Shown piece by piece: positions 13,605 to 19,622 of a stretch of 19,622 nucleotides of DNA (positions are counted from its first letter, which is position 1; every line of letters starts with the position of its first letter). The notes beneath the pieces were generated by a model that did not search any database, was not told the origin of the DNA, and saw nothing but the letters and a program-made list of their open reading frames with translations. The position numbers were made by a program, and so were the translations under genes. Origin of the DNA: CAYSUS01 sp964434165. GTDB lineage: Bacteria; Planctomycetota; Planctomycetia; Pirellulales; Thermoguttaceae. The DNA is taken from the NCBI GenBank assembly GCA_964434165.1, contig CAYSUS010000122.1, forward strand, positions 1-19,622. Reading direction: 5' to 3'.

Positions 13605-14744
13605 TTACTCGTTGACGCAGGCGTCCGGATCGCGCAGCACCGGCTCCATGACCTTCGTGTTCCGTTCCACGGCCAGGACGATGGTCCGCTGCTCTCCGCC
13701 GTCGTTGCTGCTGGCCACGACTGGCAGGACCTGGCGGCGATCGGGCAGATCGAACCGAAGGCAGAACGTGCCGTCCTCCCCCAGCTTCACCGGCTCGCCC
13801 TTCACGGTGACGTGCGACCCCGGCGAGGTCACGCCATACACGACCAGTTCGGCATCGACCTCCAGTCCGAACTCGCCCCGACGCATCCCCAATCCGCCGG
13901 CTCCGATCCCGAAGCGGTTGGCCAGCGGCGACATCGAGCGCTGGAGCCGCTGCTCGAACAGCTCTTTCAGATCCGAGGTGTCGCCATTTCCCGAATAGCC
14001 CCCGCTGAGGGCGTAGATACGGTCGTAGTCCTCCGAGGACTCGCTCCAGTTGGCCTCGCTCGATTCGGGCGAGCCGACGCGGGGCGTCGTGACCACGTTG
14101 CTCTTGGCCACCGAGAGGAACTTGCCGTTTAAAGCCAGGTAGCCGATGTCGAACTGGTAGCTCTGCGGCGGGTTGCGCACGTCCACGTACCAGTTGTTCG
14201 CGCCGCCGTGAATCTCGATGTCTCTCAGGTGCTTGCGCACCGAACTGGTGGTTCCGTTTCGGGCGACTTCGGAAAGCCGCAGCACCGGCCGGGCCCCGTG
14301 CCAGTGCTGCCCCATGGCGGCCTGGGCGCGTTGGATCGTCGCCCTGGTCAACTCCCAGTACACGTGCAGCCAGTAGGGATCGCGGACCATGCAGATCAGC
14401 CGGTCCTTGACGACACTTCTGCCCTGCGTCGCGCCGCGGGAGGTCAGGTCCTTGGAGACGGCCAGCCGGTCCTTGACCTGTTGAAGCTTCTTCTCAACGC
14501 GCGGGGAACGAGGTTTCGGGGAGGGATCGGACGAGCGGTCGATGCGGCGGTTTCGGGAGGCCTTGACCTCCGACCTGCTCTTCTTCGAGGAACCGTTACG
14601 GGAGGCCTTTGAGGACTTGGCCAATCGGGCCAGCGCTCCCACTAACTCTTCCTTTCGCATCGCGTGCCAGCCGGAGACCCCTTTCCGCTTGGCCATCGCC
14701 GCCAGATCCTTGACGGTACGATTCCTAAGCTCTGCTACGGTCAT
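13605..14744 (-). CDS. DUF4912 protein with SAP/Rho-N-like N-terminal domain
   Basis: 379 residues. The first 43 (TVAELRNRTVKDLAAMAKRK and GWHAMRKEELVGALARL) look like a Rho-N or SAP-type helix-extended-loop-helix, a fold that often binds nucleic acid. A Lys/Arg/Ser-rich linker (44-115) is probably disordered. DUF4912 follows, recognised by MVRDPYWLHVYWELT (119-133) and by NNWYVDVRNPPQSYQFDIGY (183-202). The C-terminal third (293-360) has strands such as VDAELVVYGVTSPGSHVTVKG, resembling an Ig-like or carbohydrate-binding sandwich. The function of DUF4912 is not known. No signal peptide is seen. GGAGG lies 8 bases before a GTG at 14747 and 11 before this ATG, so either start may be used (a one-residue difference). 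It appears to be a single-gene transcript. Confidence 0.85.
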   Translation of the reverse strand: MTVAELRNRTVKDLAAMAKRKGVSGWHAMRKEELVGALARLAKSSKASRNGSSKKSRSEVKASRNRRIDRSSDPSPKPRSPRVEKKLQQVKDRLAVSKDLTSRGATQGRSVVKDRLICMVRDPYWLHVYWELTRATIQRAQAAMGQHWHGARPVLRLSEVARNGTTSSVRKHLRDIEIHGGANNWYVDVRNPPQSYQFDIGYLALNGKFLSVAKSNVVTTPRVGSPESSEANWSESSEDYDRIYALSGGYSGNGDTSDLKELFEQRLQRSMSPLANRFGIGAGGLGMRRGEFGLEVDAELVVYGVTSPGSHVTVKGEPVKLGEDGTFCLRFDLPDRRQVLPVVASSNDGGEQRTIVLAVERNTKVMEPVLRDPDACVNE

Positions 14745-14755
14745 CACGGGACCAA

Positions 14756-14760
14756 CCTCC
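14756..14760 (-). promoter_or_regulatory. Ribosome binding site of the DUF4912 gene
   Basis: A full GGAGG on the minus strand. Its spacing of 8 bases favours the GTG at 14747, and 11 bases would apply to the ATG at 14744, so the start is ambiguous by one codon. Confidence 0.55.
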
Positions 14761-15097
14761 GGATTGCCGCCCAGCGAAGGTTCGCGGGCAGACAGAACGT
14801 ATCAGTCGTCAACAAATCAGTCCTCCATGACCCGGATCTTTCAGCCTCGTCTTGTCCCGACCTGCGTCAATGCATCCTCCCAATACTAGGAACTACCCCC
14901 GGCTGCCCAAGCCCCCCCTTGGACCGGGGCCTACCATTCGGTGCGGCGCGCGATGCGCACTTGACTTCCGTGGATCGTCGTTCATCCCGCCTCCATGCTT
15001 GGAGCTTGAGCGTATCGGACATTCTTATCCGGCTGGAGCCCACGCCTCTGGCAGGAGCCCAGGTCGTTATCTCGGGCAGGGCAGGAGCCTCCAACAC

Positions 15098-15135
15098 AAT
15101 CATTCTAATTGAACGTCCAAGAGGACGCAATGATT
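15098..15135. other. Two-part hairpin upstream of the atp operon
   Basis: AATCATT (15098-15104) pairs with AATGATT (15129-15135), enclosing an inner stem CGTCC/GGACG (15114-15118 and 15123-15127) with loop AAGA. The 9-versus-1-base internal loop makes it asymmetric. It may be an operator-like or RNA structure, or chance. Confidence 0.3.
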
Positions 15136-15322
15136 CGCCCCCATTCACGGCATGGAACTGTGGAGGGGGTATTGATGCAAAATATTCACACATAAGGGCT
15201 TAAGTAACAACTCACAACCCGGCAACAGCGCAGCTTGACGGTCGGCATCCTCCGAAGACGTGGCGTTGCATCGGCCCATCGGGGTTGTATTCCGGAGGTC
15301 TGAGTGCCCAACTACCGCGCAG

Positions 15323-15351
15323 TTGACGCCCCCAGGCCCCGACGATAGAGT
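15323..15351 (+). promoter_or_regulatory. Candidate promoter of the ATP synthase operon
   Basis: TTGACG (15323-15328), five of six to the -35 consensus, and TAGAGT (15346-15351), four of six to the -10, with the ideal 17-base spacer. Transcription would start near 15358, about 38 bases before the first gene. Confidence 0.45.
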
Positions 15352-15395
15352 AAGTTTGCTAGCTGGTCCGGTCGGTTCCCTACCGGGGGGATGCC

Positions 15396-15713
15396 TTGCA
15401 GCGCTCACGGGACGATCGACCGCCGCTTGTGGTGGCTGCGGAGTGGTCCTCGCGGATTACCACGGTGGCGCTGGAGATGGTCCTTCCCGGACTCGTGGGA
15501 CTCTGGATCGATCAGAAGTTGGGCACCGTCATGGTGTTTCTGGTGCTGGGGGTGATCCTCGGCATGACTTCCGGCTTGATCCACCTGATCAGAATGACCT
15601 CCCCGGACCGGCGCGAGGCGGAATCGAGGGAAGCCGAGTCCAAGACCGTCAAGCAGGACGACGATCCCAAACGACGAGCCAGGGGGCATGATCCCCATGA
15701 TGAGGCCCCTTGA
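15396..15713 (+). CDS. AtpZ/AtpI-family membrane protein, first gene of the atp operon
   Basis: 105 residues. Two hydrophobic segments (about 25-37 and 43-63) in the pattern VLPGLVGLWIDQKLGT, then VMVFLVLGVILGMTSGLIHL, match the small AtpZ/ATPase_gene1 proteins found upstream of F-type ATP synthase genes. They are thought to help assemble the c-ring or handle magnesium, which is not settled. A hydrophilic, charged tail (70-105) follows. The start is taken as TTG at 15396 because the run GGGGGG stands 5 bases upstream and an in-frame stop lies at 15360-15362; a GTG at 15429 is an alternative. The end overlaps the next gene by 26 bases. Confidence 0.75.
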   Translation: MQRSRDDRPPLVVAAEWSSRITTVALEMVLPGLVGLWIDQKLGTVMVFLVLGVILGMTSGLIHLIRMTSPDRREAESREAESKTVKQDDDPKRRARGHDPHDEAP

Positions 15714-16104
15714 CACCCTGCGAGATCTGGGGCTGGTGGGCCAGTCGGCCCTGCTCGGCGGGGCTTCCATGCTGGCGGCAGCCCTGGCCAGTCCCGTCGC
15801 GTATTGGATCTCGGGAATTTGGGGAATTGTCGCTGCCGCCGCTTCCGCTGGGCTATGTTGGTTAGGAGCCGCGATGGGGCTGGTGGTGTATCGGGCGTTT
15901 CCCGGACCCAACAGCGCGTGGCAGGGAATGCTGGCCGGGATGTTGCCCCGGATGGCAATCCCTCTCGGCTTCGCGATTCCGCTCCATATCCACGGTGGAC
16001 CGCTAGCGGAGGCTGGCCTCCTTGTTTATCTTGTTGTGTTTTACCCCGTCACCCTCGCCGCTGAGACTGCGCTTTGCTTGCCGAGGCGAAGGGTGCCGCG
16101 TTGA
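15688..16104 (+). CDS. atpI: AtpI-like ATP synthase accessory membrane protein
   Basis: 138 residues with about four membrane segments (roughly 16-36, 40-65, 84-100 and 105-128) and short loops, as in ATP synthase protein I. No enzymatic motif is expected. Its position between the AtpZ-like gene and atpB is the main support, since AtpI-type sequences are weakly conserved. Three ATGs lie within 13 bases (15688, 15697, 15700); the first is very close to an AGGGGG ribosome site, so translation may begin at the second or third. It overlaps the preceding gene by 26 bases and is followed by atpB after 54 bases. Confidence 0.7.
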   Translation: MIPMMRPLDTLRDLGLVGQSALLGGASMLAAALASPVAYWISGIWGIVAAAASAGLCWLGAAMGLVVYRAFPGPNSAWQGMLAGMLPRMAIPLGFAIPLHIHGGPLAEAGLLVYLVVFYPVTLAAETALCLPRRRVPR

Positions 16105-16158
16105 GTTCACCCATGGGCCGGCACTGCGCGAAGCGCGTGCAGCGTCCCCCAGCGCCTC

Positions 16159-17016
16159 ATGATCGACATCGGCGAAATCGGCGGACACGTAAGCGACGGG
16201 GACGCGTTCCACGTCCCCCGGGCGCTTTGGGACGTGCTTCCCGCCTGGATGCACGGCGACCATCCGCATCCCGGATCGATCCCGCTGCCCGAGATCGGCG
16301 GCCTCCAGATCACCAAGTTCATGGTTCTGGAACTGGTGGCCGCGGTGTTGATGGTGCTGATCTTCGTGCCGCTGGCACGCCGCATCGCGACGGGCCGTCC
16401 GCCGCGGGGACTGGCCTGGAACTTCTTCGAGGCGATCCTCCTTTTCCTGCGGGACGAAGTTGCGCGGCCGGCCATCGGGCGACACGACGCCGACCGTTTC
16501 CTCCCGTTCATCTGGAGCATGTTCTTCTTCGTCCTGTTCTGCAATCTGCTGGGCATGGTCCCGTGGGCCGGCTCGCCGACCGGGGCCCTGGGGGTCACGG
16601 GGGTGCTGGCCCTGATCACGTTCGGAATGGTGGTCGGGACCGGGATGATGATGCACGGGGCGATCGGCTTCTGGACCGGCATGGTGCCCCACATGGAGCT
16701 GCCGCTGGCCCTGGCCGTTTTCCTCAAGCCGATGCTATTGGCGATCGAGGTCCTCGGGCTGTGCATCAAGCATGCTGTCTTGGCCGTGCGTCTTCTGGCC
16801 AACATGTTCGCCGGCCACCTCGTGCTGGCGGTGATCGTGGGCTTCATCGCCGCGACGGCCAAGGCGATGTTCGTGCTCTGGGCGGGTGTGACCGTGGCCA
16901 GCCTGGCCGGCGCCACGGCGCTGAGCCTTTTGGAGCTGTTCGTTGCCTTCCTGCAAGCCTACATATTCACGTTTCTTTCGGCCCTGTTCATCGGCATGTC
17001 GGTCCACCAGCACTAG
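16159..17016 (+). CDS. atpB: ATP synthase F0 subunit a
   Basis: 285 residues. Subunit a forms the two half-channels beside the c-ring. Seen: a hydrophilic N-terminal segment with several His (HVPRALWDVLPAWMHGDHPH, 18-37), then membrane helices from residue 53, FCNLLGMVPW (127-136), and the essential arginine in AVLAVRLLANMFAGH (206-220), Arg211. The C-terminal helix is ELFVAFLQAYIFTFLSALFIG (259-279), ending MSVHQH. Compared with the E. coli protein, the Glu219/His245 pair appears exchanged: His220 and Glu259. No clear ribosome site precedes the ATG at 16159, but the reading frame and family fit are firm. Confidence 0.95.
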   Translation: MIDIGEIGGHVSDGDAFHVPRALWDVLPAWMHGDHPHPGSIPLPEIGGLQITKFMVLELVAAVLMVLIFVPLARRIATGRPPRGLAWNFFEAILLFLRDEVARPAIGRHDADRFLPFIWSMFFFVLFCNLLGMVPWAGSPTGALGVTGVLALITFGMVVGTGMMMHGAIGFWTGMVPHMELPLALAVFLKPMLLAIEVLGLCIKHAVLAVRLLANMFAGHLVLAVIVGFIAATAKAMFVLWAGVTVASLAGATALSLLELFVAFLQAYIFTFLSALFIGMSVHQH

Positions 17017-17076
17017 GGGTGGTCGGGCCCGCGCCGAACAACCTAAGTTCAACGTCATACCAAGGAGACGGACGCA

Positions 17077-17442
17077 GTGAACAAGCTCACCACGATTGCG
17101 GCGCTTGTGATGGCGCTTCTTCTTTTGGCCGCCCCGGCCCTGGCCGAGGACGAGCCCGGCCCGGGCACCACCCCCGGCAGCGCGGCCTCCCCCGCGGCGC
17201 CGGCCGGCATGAGCGCGAAGACCTCGCTGATCTTCCTCGGCGCGGCGTTCGGCTCGGGACTGATCATCATCGGGGCGGCGTTCGGCATCGGCAAGATCGG
17301 CTCGGCCGCGGTGGAGAGCATGGCCCGTCAGCCCGAGGTGGCCGGCAACATCAACACGGCCATGATCATCTCCGCGGCCCTGATCGAAGGCGTGACGTTC
17401 TTCGCCTTGATCGTGTGTTTGATCGATCTGTTGCGAGGCTGA
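17077..17442 (+). CDS. atpE: ATP synthase F0 subunit c with N-terminal leader
   Basis: 121 residues instead of the usual 75-90. The first 23 look like a cleavable signal peptide (MNKLTTIAALVMALLLLAAP, then ALA before acidic residues), followed by a Pro/Gly/Ala-rich spacer (24-45). The c subunit itself is the hairpin of SLIFLGAAFGSGLIIIGAAF (50-69), the polar loop ARQPE (83-87), and a second helix with Glu104 in ALIEGVTFFAL, the ion-binding carboxylate. The residue after the Glu is Gly rather than the Ser/Thr of sodium-binding rings, so protons are the likely ion. GTG start at 17077 with AAGGAG 9 bases upstream, the clearest ribosome site of the operon, in keeping with the need for many copies. 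Confidence 0.95.
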   Translation: MNKLTTIAALVMALLLLAAPALAEDEPGPGTTPGSAASPAAPAGMSAKTSLIFLGAAFGSGLIIIGAAFGIGKIGSAAVESMARQPEVAGNINTAMIISAALIEGVTFFALIVCLIDLLRG

Positions 17443-17571
17443 GGAGGCGACCGGATCGCAGGCGCCCGGTGCGCCGCCCGGGGGCGACGGCCGCCGCGAA
17501 GCGCGGCCCGAGGAACCGGAAGGCACCCTCCAACGGATTCTGAAGCCCAAGCCGCACGAGGCAAACCGACG
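17443..17571 (+). other. Hairpin-rich spacer between atpE and atpF
   Basis: 129 bases, the longest gap in the operon. Strong GC stems are possible: GGCCGC (17489-17494) with GCGGCC (17503-17508), and CGCCC (17463-17467) with GGGCG (17482-17486). Such a spacer could stabilise the upstream message or reduce read-through, raising subunit c relative to the others. This role is inferred from stoichiometry, not shown. Confidence 0.35.
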
Positions 17572-18228
17572 ATGATCCACCGACTGGCAGCCGCGCTGGT
17601 GCTTCTGGCGGCCATGGCCGCGTGCCTCGCGGCCCGGCCCGCCGCGGCTTTGGCCGCACCGGCCGACCACGGCGGCGCCTCGCACGAGGCGGAGGACGAG
17701 ACGGCCGGGCTGAACCCGATCAACAGCTGGAGATCGGACCTGGCCATCTGGACGGCCGTGGTGTTCCTCCTACTGCTCGTGGTGCTCCGCAAGTTCGCCT
17801 GGGGGCCGATTGTCCAGGGCCTCCAGAAGCGCGAACGAGCGATCGCCGACCAGATCGCCCAGGCCGAGCGCAACAACCAGGACGCGCAGAAGCTCCTGGC
17901 CGACTACCGGGAGAAGCTGGCCGGCAGCGAGCAGGAAGTGCAGCGGATGATCGACAAGGCCAAGCGCGACGCCGAGGAGGCGGGTCGCCAGATCGTCGAA
18001 GAGGCCCGCAAGGACGCCGAGACCGAACACCAGCGTGCGGTCCGCGAAATCGAGTCGGCCACGGCGGCGGCCCTCAAGGAGCTTTCCGAGCGGAGCGCCT
18101 CGCTCGCCGTCGACCTGGCCGGCAGGATCGTCCGCGCGGAGCTGAAGCCGGCCGACCACGCCGCGCTGATCGAAGAGACCGTCGCCGGCTTCTCCAGGGC
18201 CAAGGCCGGACCGAACGGCAACCATTGA
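17572..18228 (+). CDS. atpF: ATP synthase F0 subunit b with N-terminal leader
   Basis: 218 residues, longer than the usual 155-180. Residues 1-29 resemble a signal peptide (RLAAALVLLAAMAACLAA, ending near AALA), then a hydrophilic stretch (30-52) and the true membrane anchor DLAIWTAVVFLLLLVVLRKF (56-75). The remainder is a long charged coiled coil (about 84-195), QKRERAIADQIAQAERNNQD onwards, that forms the peripheral stalk and contacts the delta subunit. RKFAWGPI after the membrane segment is the typical junction. No clear ribosome site is seen in front of the ATG at 17572. A later start near NSWRSD would remove the leader, but no start codon is conveniently placed there. Confidence 0.93.
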   Translation: MIHRLAAALVLLAAMAACLAARPAAALAAPADHGGASHEAEDETAGLNPINSWRSDLAIWTAVVFLLLLVVLRKFAWGPIVQGLQKRERAIADQIAQAERNNQDAQKLLADYREKLAGSEQEVQRMIDKAKRDAEEAGRQIVEEARKDAETEHQRAVREIESATAAALKELSERSASLAVDLAGRIVRAELKPADHAALIEETVAGFSRAKAGPNGNH

Positions 18229-18864
18229 TGGAACTTCCGCCGCCCGGCTCAGCCGGCAGGACCAGCCATGCCCCGAGAGCTCTCCCCCCAGGACGAAGCC
18301 AAGGCCGTGGCCGAGTGGCACGCCGACGTCGGCGTGGAGCACGTGGCCACGGTCTATGCCGAAGCGGTGCTGGGCGCGGCCGAGAGCGCCGGCCAGGCCG
18401 AGGCCCTCCTCGCCGAGCTCGACTCCCTGGTGGCCGACGTGCTGGACCGCTTCCCGGCCTTCGAGCAGACGCTCGGCTCGGCCCTGCTCTCGCACGAGGA
18501 GAAGGTGGGCATCCTGGACCGCGTGCTGGGAGGGCGGGCCTCGCCGCGACTGCTCAGCGCGCTGAAGGTGATCTCGCATCACGGACGCCTCGATTGCCTC
18601 CGCGCTATCCACCTCCGCCTACACGAGCTGTTCGACGAGCGCCGCAATCGCATCCGCGTGACGTTCACCACCGCCGCGCCGGTGGACGAGGCGCTGGCCG
18701 CCAGAGTCGCCGCCCAGTTGCGCCAGGCCCTGGGGGGCGAGGCGATCCTGGAGCGGACCGTGGACCCGGGGCTGATCGGCGGCGCGGTCCTCCGGGTGGG
18801 CGACACCGTTTACGATGGCTCCATCGCCGCGCAGTTGGAAATCGTGCGCAAGCAGATGATTGAC

Positions 18865-18869
18865 AGGAG
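18865..18869 (+). promoter_or_regulatory. Ribosome binding site of atpA inside atpH
   Basis: AGGAG, five bases before the ATG at 18875, lies within the last coding stretch of atpH and fixes the atpA start. Confidence 0.6.
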
Positions 18870-18874
18870 CGTCC

Positions 18875-19622
<748 letters not shown>

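Larger units (their letters stand above)
14748..15395. other. Long intergenic region between the divergent DUF4912 and ATP synthase genes
   Basis: About 650 bases without a convincing gene. Short open frames exist but lack ribosome sites and family-like protein. The part from about 15090 to 15230 is clearly less GC-rich than the rest of the window. It holds a two-part hairpin (15098-15135) and, near the right end, a sigma70-like promoter (15323-15351). A small RNA or a longer atp leader is possible but I have no direct evidence for either. No tRNA or repeat family was recognised. Confidence 0.5.

Noticed and set aside
14900..15000. tRNA-like GC-rich stretch with palindromic segments
   Set aside because: No cloverleaf with a T-loop TTCRANY sequence or an acceptor stem could be drawn.
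14664..15408. Several short open frames in the intergenic region before the atp operon
   Set aside because: No ribosome sites, no recognisable domains and mixed composition; they look like chance.
16074..17543. An open plus-strand frame of 489 codons over atpB and atpE
   Set aside because: Out-of-frame shadow of two conserved ATP synthase genes, with low-complexity Arg/Gly/Asp-rich protein.
17622..18863. An open frame of 413 codons over atpF and atpH in another frame
   Set aside because: Shadow frame; both true genes have family motifs in their own frames.

Overview
The window is GC-rich (about two thirds G+C by eye) and looks like chromosome of a planctomycete, probably of the Pirellulales type. 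The strongest pointers are a DUF1559 prepilin-like protein followed by a lipoprotein, a secreted DUF1080 (3-keto-disaccharide hydrolase) protein, a cytochrome b fused to a di-heme cytochrome c, and a UVR-motif protein upstream of ribF. No ribosomal RNA, tRNA or CRISPR array was seen, and no complete mobile element.

Layout, left to right. (1) 1-2000, minus strand: a GntP-like permease gene that breaks off after about 55 codons, a small lipoprotein, and a DUF1559 protein with a type IV prepilin leader. (2) 2260-6756, minus strand: a glycine cleavage operon gcvT-gcvH-gcvPA-gcvPB, tightly packed with a GTGA and a TAATG overlap. (3) 6990-7805, plus strand: a secreted DUF1080 protein, divergent from gcvT. 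(4) 7901-10284, minus strand: a two-gene bc-type respiratory complex, a Tat-exported Rieske protein and a cytochrome b/di-heme c fusion joined by an ATGA overlap. (5) 10520-13355, minus strand: UVR-motif protein, ribF (FAD synthesis) and a DHH phosphoesterase of the NrnA type. (6) 13605-14744, minus strand: a DUF4912 protein with an SAP/Rho-N-like N-terminus. (7) A 650-base intergenic stretch with a candidate promoter and hairpin. (8) 15396 to the right edge, plus strand: an F-type ATP synthase operon, atpZ-like, atpI-like, atpB, atpE, atpF, atpH and the first 249 codons of atpA.

The bc complex builds, and the ATP synthase spends, the proton gradient. The gcv operon feeds one-carbon units into folate and makes NADH through an L-protein that is not encoded here. 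RibF makes the flavin cofactors such enzymes need.

Most of the window is ordinary housekeeping, and I see no defence, toxin or mobile system. The best second-look item is the cytochrome b. The position of one high-potential heme ligand His is a Tyr, the Qo-site PEWY motif reads PEWS, and the LPWD region is altered. Other points of note are two intergenic arrays built on 7-base units, ATP synthase b and c subunits that both start with export-signal-like leaders, a mitochondria-like His/Glu swap in subunit a, and the broken permease at the left edge.
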